From NCBI GenBank assembly GCA_021298285.1, contig JAJTFN010000055.1, positions 1-35,046 of the forward strand: a stretch of DNA of 35,046 nt, in the 5' to 3' direction. This DNA is from Verrucomicrobium sp. (lineage in GTDB: Bacteria > Verrucomicrobiota > Verrucomicrobiia > Limisphaerales > UBA9464). This document shows, in pieces, positions 16,245 through 24,191 of the stretch; the first letter of the stretch is position 1, and each line of letters starts with the position of its first letter. Both the position numbers and the translations under genes were made by a program. The notes beneath the pieces are model-generated. The model saw only the letters and a list, made by a program, of their open reading frames with translations, was not told the origin of the DNA and did not search any database.

Positions 16245-17447
16245 ATGAGTTTCGTCGAGGCCTTCCGGGCCTTGCCCCTGGAGGGCTTGATGAGTCAGGC
16301 CCAGTCATCGAACACCGAGCACATCGACGCCGTGCTCCGGCGCGGGCCCGCGTCCCTCGCCGATTTCGCCACCCTTCTTTCACCGGCCGCCTCCACCCGG
16401 CTCGAGGAACTGTGCCGCCGCTCCCAGGCCCTCACCCGCCAGCGCTTCGGCAAGACCATCCGCCTCTTCGCCCCGCTGTACCTCAGCAACGAGTGCATCA
16501 ACAACTGCGCCTACTGCGGCTTCTCGCGCGACAACCCCATCCTCCGGGTCACCCTGGCCCGGAAGGACGTCGAGCGGGAGGCCCGCGCCCTCGCCGAACA
16601 GGGCTTCCGCAACCTCCTGCTGGTGGCCGGTGAACATCCCAAGTTCGTCTCCAACGGCTACATGGCCGACTGCGTCCGCGACCTTCACGCCTTCATCCCG
16701 TCCCTGTCGCTCGAAGTCGGCCCCATGGAGACGCCCGACTACCGACCCCTGGTCCAGGCCGGGGCCGAAGGCCTGGTGGTGTACCAGGAGACCTACGACC
16801 GCGAGGTGTATGGCCGGATGCACACCCTGGGCCCCAAACGCGACTTCGACTGGCGCCTCGCCACCCCCGAACGGGCCTACGAGGCCGGGTTCCGGCGCCT
16901 GGGCATCGGCGCCCTGTACGGCCTGGCCGACTGGCGGCGCGAGGCGATTTCCGTGGCCGCGCACGCGGCCTGGCTGCTCAAGCACTGCTGGAAGGCCCAG
17001 GTCACCGTGTCCCTGCCGCGACTGCGTCCCTGTGCCGGCGAGTTCCAGCCCCTGACCGGGTTCCAGGACCGGGACCTCGTGCAGGTGATCGCCGCGCTGC
17101 GGCTGTTCCTGCCCGACGTCGGCCTCGTGCTCTCGACCCGCGAGCCGGCTCCCCTGCGCGACGGACTGCTGCCCCTGGGCATCACCCACGCCAGCGCTGG
17201 CAGCCACACCGAACCCGGCGGCTACACCGGCGCCGGCCAGGAGACGATCCACCACACCGTGCGTGGCAGGATCGAGGCCCTCGCACCCGACGCCCCCGAA
17301 CGATCGGTCACCGCCGGCCGGACCACCAACGCCACGGGCCAGTTCGACATCGCCGACGACCGATCGCCTGCGGAGGTGGCAGGCGTGATCCGCAGGCTCG
17401 GCTACGAGCCGGTGTGGAAGGACTGGGACGCCGCCCTGTCGGAATAG
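16245..17447 (+). CDS. thiH: 2-iminoacetate synthase ThiH (radical SAM)
   Basis: ThiH cleaves tyrosine with S-adenosylmethionine to give dehydroglycine and p-cresol, supplying the thiazole part of thiamine in anaerobic-type synthesis. In the 400-residue protein the radical SAM cluster motif is C84-INN-C88-AY-C91, inside PLYLSNECINNCAYCGFS. Further family blocks are LLVAGEHP, VVYQETYDREVYG, IGIGALYGLADWR, VSLPRLRPCAGEFQP, LVLSTREPAPLRDG and SAGSHTEPGGY. HydG is similar but carries an extra C-terminal cluster motif, absent here. ATG 16245 was chosen; the in-frame start at 16209 adds non-family residues. No thiG, thiS or thiF is in the window. I see no ribosome-binding site, and the promoter region is occupied by the repeat. 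Confidence 0.93.
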   Translation: MSFVEAFRALPLEGLMSQAQSSNTEHIDAVLRRGPASLADFATLLSPAASTRLEELCRRSQALTRQRFGKTIRLFAPLYLSNECINNCAYCGFSRDNPILRVTLARKDVEREARALAEQGFRNLLLVAGEHPKFVSNGYMADCVRDLHAFIPSLSLEVGPMETPDYRPLVQAGAEGLVVYQETYDREVYGRMHTLGPKRDFDWRLATPERAYEAGFRRLGIGALYGLADWRREAISVAAHAAWLLKHCWKAQVTVSLPRLRPCAGEFQPLTGFQDRDLVQVIAALRLFLPDVGLVLSTREPAPLRDGLLPLGITHASAGSHTEPGGYTGAGQETIHHTVRGRIEALAPDAPERSVTAGRTTNATGQFDIADDRSPAEVAGVIRRLGYEPVWKDWDAALSE

Positions 17448-17518
17448 GGGGCAGACCGCGGCTCCGGGAGGCCTCGGGCATTTCCAACCGGACCGAAAGC
17501 CCCTCCAGGTCCCCCCGA

Positions 17519-17528
17519 TGACGCGTCA
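17519..17528. terminator. palindrome between convergent thiH and GT9 genes
   Basis: TGACGCGTCA is a perfect 10-base palindrome that includes the stop codon of the minus-strand GT9 gene. It lies in the 78-base convergent gap. It is too short to be a confident terminator. Confidence 0.2.
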
Positions 17529-18554
17529 CGGCAGGACCAACCGGGCCGACACGGCCGACGCGACCTGGGCCGGGGTGATGCCGTGCAGGCAGGCCAACGG
17601 CTCGGAGTGGCGGCAGAACGCCTTCAGGCAGGGCGCACAAGGCGGCGGCTGCGGAGCCCGGAGCGCCGCCTCCACCTGGCCGTACGGACCGGTCCGCGAG
17701 GGATCGGTCGGACCGAACAGGGCGACCACCGGTTTGCCCAGGGCTGCGGCCACATGCATCGGGCCGGTGTCGTTGGTGACCAGAAGGTCCACTCGCCGCA
17801 TCGCCTCGATCATCCCGGGCAACGAGATCCGCCCCGTCAGGTCGAGGCAACGGGCGGGATCGGCCTGGGCCACCGCCTGCCCGAGGGACCGGTCTTCAGG
17901 CCCCCCGAAAAGGACGATCCGGTGTCCGGGATGCGACCGCGACAACCGGCCGACGAGGTCCACAAAACAGGGCACCGGCCAACGTTTGTTGTCCCAGCGG
18001 GCGCCCGGTTGAAGGCCGATCCAGCGGTCCCGCGACAACTCGGGAACGTCCCGAACCAACTGCCCGGCAGCCGCGGTCCGACTCGGGATCCATTCCCACC
18101 CGGTCCGCAGCGGCACGCCCAGGTGCGCCAGCAATGCCCGCTGCCAGTCCACGGCGTGGGCCCGCGGGGCCGGCCGGGGCACGGACTCGCCATGGAGCAT
18201 CGGCGCCAGTTCCCGCCAGTCGCGCACACCCACGAAGCGGGATCCGCCGCAGGCCCGGCCAAAAAGGGCCGATCGCGCGAGCCCCTGCAGGTCCAGCACC
18301 CAGTCATACCGCTCGGAACGCAGTTGCCGGACCAGTCGCCCCACCGCCGGCCAATGGCGCGGCTTGCCCCAGTCCTTCCGGTCGAAGGGGATCAACCGGT
18401 GGATGTCCGGGTCGCCCTCCAGGAGCGGCATCAGGCCGCGCAGGATCCACCAATCGACCCGGGCCTGCGGGAACTCCAGCCGCAGCAACCGGAGCACGGG
18501 CAACGCATGGATCACGTCCCCGAGGGAGCTGGGCTTGAGGATGAGGATCTTCAC
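17526..18554 (-). CDS. glycosyltransferase family 9 (heptosyltransferase-like)
   Basis: A 342-residue protein of the GT9 family, which includes the ADP-heptose:LPS heptosyltransferases WaaC and WaaF of lipopolysaccharide core synthesis at the inner membrane. Visible are the N-terminal KILILKPSSLGDVIHALPVL, the LQPGARWDNKRWP block, the VTNDTGPMHVAAALGKPVVALFG sugar-nucleotide block, and the closing cysteine-rich CAPCLKAFCRHSEPLACLHGI. Start: the only sensible start is GTG 18554, directly before the conserved KILILK; no in-frame ATG lies upstream near it. It is downstream of the metallophosphoesterase gene by 97 bases, on the same strand. It may act on LPS core, but the acceptor is not shown. 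Confidence 0.9.
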   Translation of the reverse strand: MKILILKPSSLGDVIHALPVLRLLRLEFPQARVDWWILRGLMPLLEGDPDIHRLIPFDRKDWGKPRHWPAVGRLVRQLRSERYDWVLDLQGLARSALFGRACGGSRFVGVRDWRELAPMLHGESVPRPAPRAHAVDWQRALLAHLGVPLRTGWEWIPSRTAAAGQLVRDVPELSRDRWIGLQPGARWDNKRWPVPCFVDLVGRLSRSHPGHRIVLFGGPEDRSLGQAVAQADPARCLDLTGRISLPGMIEAMRRVDLLVTNDTGPMHVAAALGKPVVALFGPTDPSRTGPYGQVEAALRAPQPPPCAPCLKAFCRHSEPLACLHGITPAQVASAVSARLVLP

Positions 18555-18651
18555 ACGCTGGGCCGGTGCCCGGCGGGGATAATCCGGAACGGCTCGACCC
18601 GTCGAGCCCAGAGGCGCCGGAACCGATGGAGGGTCCAGAGCACCGGCAGGC

Positions 18652-19374
18652 CTAGCGGCCCACGGCCAGGCGCTCGGCCAACCGGGCCGGCAACCCGGCG
18701 GCCAGGATCTTCTTCTGGGCCGTTGGGATGTCGTACTCGAGCCGGCGCAACTCCACGGTCTGGGTCGGAAAATCGTACACCACGTAGGCGGCCCGCGGGT
18801 CGCCATCCCGGGGCTGGCCGACGCTGCCCACGTTGATGAAATACTTCCGGCCCGGCTCGATCTTCAGCTTGGAGTACTGCCCGCCTCGCACCCCGGTGTC
18901 GCGGATGAAGGCCACCGGCACGTGGGTGTGCCCGAAGAAGCACAACTGGGTGTTCTGGTAGGTGAAGCTTGCGGCGGCCTCCAGCTTCTCGAACACGTAG
19001 CCCCAGCGCTGGGGCCCGTCGAGGGTGGCATGGACGATCGAGAAATTGGCCACCAACCGGAAATACTTCAGGTCGCGCAGCCACTTGCGGTCGTCGGCGG
19101 TCAATTGCGCCCGGCTCCACGAGACGGCCTCGGCCGCCGCGTCGTTGAAGCCTTCCGGGTCCTCGTCGAGGCCGATGTACTCGTCGTGGTTGCCCTTGAC
19201 CGTGGGCAGGTTCATCCCGCGCACGATGTCGAGGCACTCCTTCGGGTTGGCCCCGTAGCCGACGACGTCGCCCAGGCAGACCACGTGGGTGCACTTCTGC
19301 TCCTGGATGTCCGCAAGCACCCTCTGGAATCCCTCCAGGTTGCCGTGGATGTCCGCTATGATGGCGTACCTCAT
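18652..19374 (-). CDS. metallophosphoesterase (calcineurin-like, YfcE/MJ0936 type)
   Basis: A 240-residue cytoplasmic phosphoesterase with the full metal-binding set: D8-I-H10-G in ADIHGN, GDVVGYG at about 35, GNHDE near 61, a histidine in VHATL near 115, and the GHTH motif near 147. The family binds two divalent metals and hydrolyses phosphomonoesters or diesters (including 2',3'-cyclic nucleotides); the substrate is not readable here. ATG 19374 sits six bases after the acylphosphatase stop, so the two are co-transcribed. The C-terminal extension (about 200-240) ends in a basic helix. Confidence 0.92.
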   Translation of the reverse strand: MRYAIIADIHGNLEGFQRVLADIQEQKCTHVVCLGDVVGYGANPKECLDIVRGMNLPTVKGNHDEYIGLDEDPEGFNDAAAEAVSWSRAQLTADDRKWLRDLKYFRLVANFSIVHATLDGPQRWGYVFEKLEAAASFTYQNTQLCFFGHTHVPVAFIRDTGVRGGQYSKLKIEPGRKYFINVGSVGQPRDGDPRAAYVVYDFPTQTVELRRLEYDIPTAQKKILAAGLPARLAERLAVGR

Positions 19375-19380
19375 TCTCGT

Positions 19381-19659
19381 CTACCGCACGATCTCGAAAC
19401 CCCGGAAACCGCCCGTGGCCTCGGTCCATGTCACGTCCTCGCTGCGGATCATCGGCCCCAACCCGCACTCGCGGATCGCCTTCCGAAACTCCTCCAACTC
19501 GGACCGCTCGCCCTCGGCGATCAGTTCAACCCGACCATCTAGCAAGTTCCGCACCGTTCCGGACACCTCGAAGCCCGCCGCCTGCCGTTTGGCTTGGTAG
19601 CGGAAGCCCACGCCCTGCACCCGACCCGAGTACAGCACCTGCACGCGCCAGCGCTTCAT
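19381..19659 (-). CDS. acyP: acylphosphatase
   Basis: A 92-residue protein that hydrolyses the carboxyl-phosphate bond of acylphosphates. The family signature GRVQGVGFRYQ carries the catalytic arginine R20, and the water-positioning asparagine N38 lies in GTVRNLLDGRVEL. Length and fold pattern (beta-alpha-beta-beta-alpha-beta) fit the family. Start ATG 19659 has a GAGG five bases upstream, a good ribosome-binding site. First gene of the minus-strand group with the metallophosphoesterase and probably GT9. Confidence 0.95.
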   Translation of the reverse strand: MKRWRVQVLYSGRVQGVGFRYQAKRQAAGFEVSGTVRNLLDGRVELIAEGERSELEEFRKAIRECGLGPMIRSEDVTWTEATGGFRGFEIVR

Positions 19660-19687
19660 GGTATCCTCGATGTTGAAGAACCGCCAA

Positions 19688-19708
19688 TTCCGGGCCGTTT
19701 GCCCGGAA
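19688..19708. promoter_or_regulatory. 8-bp inverted repeat upstream of acyP
   Basis: TTCCGGGC-CGTTT-GCCCGGAA is a perfect 8-bp hairpin 29 bases upstream of the acyP start codon, in the 190-base divergent spacer with the cytochrome gene. It may be an operator or a 5' leader hairpin. No regulator is identified. Confidence 0.35.
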
Positions 19709-19849
19709 AGGCGCGAAACTTAGCCACACCCCAGACCGGAGGCGCAACCAGTATTTCCCCCTTCCACCGCCGCACGGGATGCCCGGATCCCGCCGGCCCG
19801 GCCGGAACGACGGCTTGATGCCCACCGCCCGCCGCGTAGCCTTCCTTGC

Positions 19850-21079
19850 GTGAACTCCACGCAACGGTCCGCTCTTGGACGCCCCTGGACCCTGGCCCTT
19901 GCCCTGGCCCTCGGGCTGGGCCTGCTCTCGTTCCCGCTCGTCGCGGAAGGCCCGCTCGACCGGTTGACGACGCTGGCGGGCTCGACCGCCGACCCGGCCC
20001 TGCGCCTGGACGTGCTGCGGGGCATGGAGGCCGCCCTGCGCGGGCGCAACGGGGTGGCCGCCCCGGCCGGATGGAACGACCTCGAGACCCGCCTGTCCGA
20101 GGCCCCGGACGCCGAGACCCGGCGGCTGGCGCGGAACCTGGGCACCGTCTTCGGCAGCCCCCGGGCCATGAAGGCCCTGCGGGACATCGCCGCGGACCCC
20201 AAGGCCGTCGCCGCGGACCGGATCGCCGCGCTCGAAGCCCTGCTGCGGACCCGGGACACAGGCTTGGTGCCCCTGCTGCAGAAGCTCGCCGGCGAACCCG
20301 GTATGCGTTCGACCGCCCTCCGCGGTCTGGCCGGCTTCGACGACGCGAACACCCCCTCGGTCATCCTGAGGTCCTTTGCGCAGTTCTCCCCGTCCGAGCA
20401 GCGCGACGCCCTGAACACGCTGGCCTCGCGCAACGCCTACGCCCGGCCGCTGGTTCAGGCCGTCGCGGCCGGCAGGGTGCCCAAGGCGGCGCTCACCGCC
20501 GACCTGGTCCGGCAGCTCCGCTCCCTGAAGGACACAGACCTCGCGGCCGACCTGACCCGGATCTGGGGCGTGATGAGGGAGACCAGCCCCGACATGAAGG
20601 CCGAGGTGGAACGGGTGAAGAAGGTGTATTGGGCCGGCGGCTCCCAACCCGGGGACGCCCCGCGCGGTCGCGTGGTCTTCAACCAGGTCTGCGCCCAGTG
20701 CCACCATCTGTTCGACACCGGCGGCAATGTCGGCCCGGACATCACCGGGGCCAACCGCGCCGACCTCGACTACCTGCTGCAGAACATCCTCTATCCCAAC
20801 GCGGTGATCCCCAACGAATACCTGGCCTCGACGGTCGAGACCAAGGACGAGCGGGTCCTCACCGGGATGGTCAAGTCCCAGGACGCCAATGGGGTTACCC
20901 TCCAGACCGCCAACGACGTGGTCACCCTGCCCCGCTCCGAAATTCGGAAGATCGAGGCCACGGCCATCTCGATGATGCCCGAGGGCCTGATCGCCAACCT
21001 GACCGAGCAGCAGACCCGGGACCTGCTCTACTACCTGAGCCGACCGGGCCAGGTGCCCCTGCCCGCCGGTTCGAAGTGA
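19850..21079 (+). CDS. exported haem-binding protein of Pirellula/Verrucomicrobium type
   Basis: A 409-residue protein with an N-terminal signal sequence (Leu/Ala-rich, ending around FPLVAEG at residue 33), an alpha-helical middle that reads like HEAT-type repeats (about 40-240), and a C-terminal cytochrome c-like domain with the haem motif C281-AQC-H285. The domain continues with GGNVGPDITG, the DYLLQNILYPNAVIPNEY segment, and LTGMVKSQDANGVTLQTAN, matching the haem-binding domain described for Pirellula and Verrucomicrobium. That domain is often fused to a sugar-dehydrogenase-like propeller; here no propeller is present. The start is GTG 19850. It presumably serves periplasmic electron transfer; the partner is unknown. 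Confidence 0.9.
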   Translation: MNSTQRSALGRPWTLALALALGLGLLSFPLVAEGPLDRLTTLAGSTADPALRLDVLRGMEAALRGRNGVAAPAGWNDLETRLSEAPDAETRRLARNLGTVFGSPRAMKALRDIAADPKAVAADRIAALEALLRTRDTGLVPLLQKLAGEPGMRSTALRGLAGFDDANTPSVILRSFAQFSPSEQRDALNTLASRNAYARPLVQAVAAGRVPKAALTADLVRQLRSLKDTDLAADLTRIWGVMRETSPDMKAEVERVKKVYWAGGSQPGDAPRGRVVFNQVCAQCHHLFDTGGNVGPDITGANRADLDYLLQNILYPNAVIPNEYLASTVETKDERVLTGMVKSQDANGVTLQTANDVVTLPRSEIRKIEATAISMMPEGLIANLTEQQTRDLLYYLSRPGQVPLPAGSK

Positions 21080-21109
21080 GCGGGCCCGGGCCGCCCGACG
21101 GCGGCTCAC
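21076..21109. terminator. inverted repeat between convergent cytochrome and asparaginase genes
   Basis: GTGAGC (21076-21081) and GCTCAC (21104-21109) form a 6-bp stem that embeds both TGA stops; the 22-base loop is GC-rich. No U-tract is seen. A possible bidirectional terminator. Confidence 0.3.
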
Positions 21110-22143
21110 AGGCGGTTGCCGCCGAGGGGACCCACGGGCTTCTGCGTGACCCCGGGGCTCTGCAACACCTTGCTGAAATCGTCGCAGGCCACCGCATACT
21201 GGAAGCCCTGCCCCGTGCCCGCGGCCCCGTAGCGGCCGCGCTTGTCGAGGGCGATGAAGTTGACGCTCAGGTCGTAGCCCTTGGGATCCAGCGAGGCGAT
21301 CCGGTGCAGCGTCGCCAGGCAGGCCTCGGTGGGCGACATGCCCTGCCGCATGAACTCCACCACGAGGAACGACCCGCAGTAGCGCATCACGTTCTCGCCG
21401 ATGCCGGTGGCGCCGGCGGCACCGACGGTGTTGTCGACATAAAGCCCGCCCCCGATGATGGGAGAATCCCCCACCCGGCCGGGGATCTTGTAGCCCCAGC
21501 CCGAGGTGGAGCAGGCGCCGAAGAGGTCGCCCGACGGGGTCAGCATCAACAGCGCGATGGTGTCGTGGTTGGGCACCTTGGCCTTCTCGGCCTCCTGCGC
21601 CTTCTTCCAGGCCTCCCACGCCGCCTTCTGGCCCGGGGTGACGGCCGGTCCCTCCTCGAACTTCCGGTCGCGGGCGAAACGCTGGGCACCCTCACCCACG
21701 AGCATGACATGCCGGGTCTCCTCCATGACCCGGCGTGCGATGGAGACGGGGTGCTTGAAGCCCTCGACCGCAGCCACCGATCCGGCCCGATGCCCCGGAC
21801 CCGACATGATGCAGGCGTCCAACTGCACGATGCCGTGGGCGGCGGGGATGCCCCCCAGGCCCACGCTCGGGTTGGACAGGTCGGCCTCGGCCTGCCGCAC
21901 CCCCTGCTCGACGGCGTCCAGGCCGCCCTTCCCGGAGCGGAACACCTCGAGGGTGCGATCGTTGGCGGGCTTGCCGAAGGGCCAGGTCGAGATCACCACC
22001 GGCGGCCTGGAAGAGGGATCGGGCTCACGTCGGCCGCGCTTGCCCGATCCGCCCTTGCCGGGTTTCGGGTTGGCGGCGGCGAGCGGCGCGGCCGACATGG
22101 CCGCCAACGAGGAACCCAGGAAGGCCCTGCGGGGAATCTTCAT
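21106..22143 (-). CDS. N4-(beta-N-acetylglucosaminyl)-L-asparaginase (glycosylasparaginase)
   Basis: A 345-residue Ntn-hydrolase predicted to cleave GlcNAc-asparagine linkages from glycoprotein fragments, outside the cytoplasm. A Tat-type leader is present (KIPRRAFLGSSLAAMSAAPLAAA). The autocatalytic cleavage site is in NHDTIALL, with nucleophile T195 becoming the N-terminus of the beta subunit. Downstream are GWGYKIPGRVGDSPIIGGG and YVDNTVGAAGATGIGENVMR, typical of the glycosylasparaginase branch rather than plain isoaspartyl peptidase. A lysine/glycine-rich, low-complexity segment (about 27-45) links leader and enzyme. Convergent with the cytochrome gene, divergent from the GT2 gene. Confidence 0.92.
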   Translation of the reverse strand: MKIPRRAFLGSSLAAMSAAPLAAANPKPGKGGSGKRGRREPDPSSRPPVVISTWPFGKPANDRTLEVFRSGKGGLDAVEQGVRQAEADLSNPSVGLGGIPAAHGIVQLDACIMSGPGHRAGSVAAVEGFKHPVSIARRVMEETRHVMLVGEGAQRFARDRKFEEGPAVTPGQKAAWEAWKKAQEAEKAKVPNHDTIALLMLTPSGDLFGACSTSGWGYKIPGRVGDSPIIGGGLYVDNTVGAAGATGIGENVMRYCGSFLVVEFMRQGMSPTEACLATLHRIASLDPKGYDLSVNFIALDKRGRYGAAGTGQGFQYAVACDDFSKVLQSPGVTQKPVGPLGGNRL

Positions 22144-22219
22144 GGCCCAAGGCTCCCCAAGAAACGCCCCGATGCAAGCGCGGGCGGCCGGGATGGGAGG
22201 CCCCGGGGAGCGGCCCTGC

Positions 22220-22234
22220 CGGGAAGATTTCCCG
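22220..22234. promoter_or_regulatory. 6-bp hairpin in the asparaginase-GT2 divergent spacer
   Basis: CGGGAA-GAT-TTCCCG is a perfect 6-bp stem with a 3-base loop, 50 bases upstream of the GT2 start codon. The spacer (22144-22283) must hold both promoters; I cannot place them. Confidence 0.25.
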
Positions 22235-22283
22235 CCTGTTCAGGCACTCCCCGTCCCGATACCGTCCCGCTTGGAGCCATTGC

Positions 22284-23027
22284 ATGCCGGCCGAGACCCT
22301 CATCATCGTCCCGACCTACAACGAGCGCGAGAACCTGCCCGAGCTGGTCCGACGGCTCGGCTCGCTGCCCGTCGCGGTCGACCTGCTGGTGGTCGACGAC
22401 AACTCCCCGGACGGCACCGGCCGCATCGCCGACGAACTGTCCGCGCAACACCCGTGGGTGAACGTCCTGCACCGGACGGTGAAGGACGGCCTGGGCCGGG
22501 CCTACGTGGCGGGCTTCCAATGGGCGCTGGCCCGCGACTACCGGTTCATCTTCGAGATGGACGCCGACTTCTCCCACAATCCGGCCGACATCCCCCGTTT
22601 CCTGAAGGCGGCGGAGGATCAGAAGGCCGACCTGGTGCTGGGGTCGCGCTATTCGGGCGGCATCCGGGTCATCAACTGGCCGCTGCCCCGCCTGCTGCTC
22701 TCGCTCTGGGGCGGTTTCTACACGCGGATGATCACCGGGATGCCCTTCAGCGACCCGACCGGGGGCTTCAAATGCTTCCGCCGGGAGACCTTGGCGGCGA
22801 TCGACGTCGGCTCGGTCACGGCCAACGGCTACAGCTTCCAGATCGAGCTCACCCACCGGGTGTGGCGGCGCGGGCTCAAGGTCGCCGAGGTTCCGATCAT
22901 CTTCACCGACCGCGAGCAGGGCGTCTCCAAGATGTCGCGCGACATCGCCATCGAGGCGGCCTGGATGGTCTGGCGCCTCCTGCTGGAGAACCGCCTGCGC
23001 CGTCATCCCGACACCGAGGGGCAGTGA
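22284..23027 (+). CDS. polyprenyl-phosphate mannosyltransferase-like GT2
   Basis: A 247-residue family 2 glycosyltransferase close to dolichol/polyprenol-phosphate mannose synthase, which transfers mannose from GDP-mannose to a polyprenyl phosphate at the inner face of the membrane. Motifs: IIVPTYNERENLPELV, VVDDNSPDGTG, the DxD-type EMDADFSHNP, GSRYSGGIRVINWP and SDPTGGFKCFRRETL. There is no C-terminal transmembrane domain, so it is the soluble single-domain form that associates with membranes. A GGAG lies about nine bases before ATG 22284. The lipid-linked sugar it makes would feed glycan or glycoprotein synthesis; the actual sugar is inferred. Confidence 0.9.
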   Translation: MPAETLIIVPTYNERENLPELVRRLGSLPVAVDLLVVDDNSPDGTGRIADELSAQHPWVNVLHRTVKDGLGRAYVAGFQWALARDYRFIFEMDADFSHNPADIPRFLKAAEDQKADLVLGSRYSGGIRVINWPLPRLLLSLWGGFYTRMITGMPFSDPTGGFKCFRRETLAAIDVGSVTANGYSFQIELTHRVWRRGLKVAEVPIIFTDREQGVSKMSRDIAIEAAWMVWRLLLENRLRRHPDTEGQ

Positions 23028-23087
23028 CCCGGGTCGATGTCCCGGGCCCTTGGCACCATCGCGGTCCTGCGGCAAGGTCGCCGTCGT

Positions 23088-24158
23088 ATGCGTTCGCAAT
23101 CGCTGGCCTTCCTGGAAACCCTCGTCAACACCCCCAGCCCCGTCGGCCATGAGACCCGAGGCCTCCGGGTCTGGCTCGACTACGCGGGGCAATACGCCGA
23201 CGAGACCTTCTCCGATGCCTACGGCAACTGCGTGGCCGTGCTCAACAAGGGCGGCGGCCCCCGGCTGATGCTCGCGGCGCACGCCGACGAGATCGCCATG
23301 TCGGTGAACTTCATCACGTCCGAGGGATTCATCCACGTCCGCAAGACCGGCGGCATCGATCCGGCCATCACCAAGGCCCAGCGGGTGACCATCCACACCC
23401 GGCAGGGTCCGGTGCTGGGCGTGGTCGGCAACGTCGCCCCGCACCTGACCCGCGGCGACGGCGAGGCCAAGGCGCCGAAGATCCACGAACTGTTCATCGA
23501 CATCGGATCACCGTCGAAGGAGGAGGCGATGAAGCGGGTCCGCATCGGCGACCCCATCACGCTGAACGACCGCTTCGAGCGGCTGCATGGCGACCTGGCC
23601 GTGGCCCGGGCCTTCGACAACCGCATCGGCACCTTCGCCGTGGCCGAGACCCTCCGCCTGCTCAAGCCGGTGGCCAAGAAGCTCCACGTCGAGGTGTGCG
23701 CCGTGGCCAACGTTCAGGAGGAGGTCGGCCTGCTCGGGGCCCGGCAAATCGCCTACTCGCTGAACCCCGCGACGGCGCTGGTGGTGGACGTCACCCACGC
23801 GACCGACTATCCCACGGTGGACCAGCGCGCCCATGGCGACATCAAGCTCGGGGCCGGGCCGGCGCTGACCCACGGCGGCTGCAACCATCCGGCCGTGGTC
23901 CAGCGCCTCGAGGAGGTGGCCGCGAAGAAGAAGATCCCCCTCCAGCACGAGGCCATGAGCGCCACCAGCGGGACCGACACCGACGTCATCTTCTGGACCC
24001 GGGGCGGCATCCCCAGCGGGCTCATCAGCCTGCCCAACCGCTACATGCACTCGCCGGTGGAGATGGTGAACCTGAAGGACCTGGAGCTCATCCCCGAGCT
24101 GATGGCCGGCTTCGCGCTGTCGATCGGCAGGGGCGAGACCTTCAAGGTGAAGATCTGA
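23088..24158 (+). CDS. M42-family aminopeptidase
   Basis: A 356-residue di-metal aminopeptidase of family M42 (glutamyl/deblocking aminopeptidases, FrvX-like), usually a large tetrahedral cytoplasmic oligomer that trims short peptides. Metal and catalytic residues visible: H in AAHADEIAM, the bridging D in ARAFDNRIG, the E-E pair in NVQEEVGLLGA, D in VVDVTHATDYP, and the closing H in YMHSPVEM. ATG 23088 begins the family-like MRSQSLAFLETLVNTPSPVG; an in-frame ATG 23037 would add a non-family extension. It follows the GT2 gene by 60 bases on the same strand. Confidence 0.92.
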   Translation: MRSQSLAFLETLVNTPSPVGHETRGLRVWLDYAGQYADETFSDAYGNCVAVLNKGGGPRLMLAAHADEIAMSVNFITSEGFIHVRKTGGIDPAITKAQRVTIHTRQGPVLGVVGNVAPHLTRGDGEAKAPKIHELFIDIGSPSKEEAMKRVRIGDPITLNDRFERLHGDLAVARAFDNRIGTFAVAETLRLLKPVAKKLHVEVCAVANVQEEVGLLGARQIAYSLNPATALVVDVTHATDYPTVDQRAHGDIKLGAGPALTHGGCNHPAVVQRLEEVAAKKKIPLQHEAMSATSGTDTDVIFWTRGGIPSGLISLPNRYMHSPVEMVNLKDLELIPELMAGFALSIGRGETFKVKI

Positions 24159-24191
24159 CCCCCCGGCCATCCCGGCCATGGGCAGGGGTCA
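24156..24191. terminator. inverted repeat between convergent M42 and ABC-F genes
   Basis: TGACCCC (24156-24162) and GGGGTCA (24185-24191) form a 7-bp perfect stem that starts exactly at one stop codon and ends at the other. There is no U-tract. A possible bidirectional terminator. Confidence 0.35.

Noticed and set aside
19526-21619. Long minus-strand open frame (697 codons) across acyP, the cytochrome gene and the asparaginase gene
   Set aside because: It spans real genes on both strands and has no recognisable domain; a GC-rich shadow.
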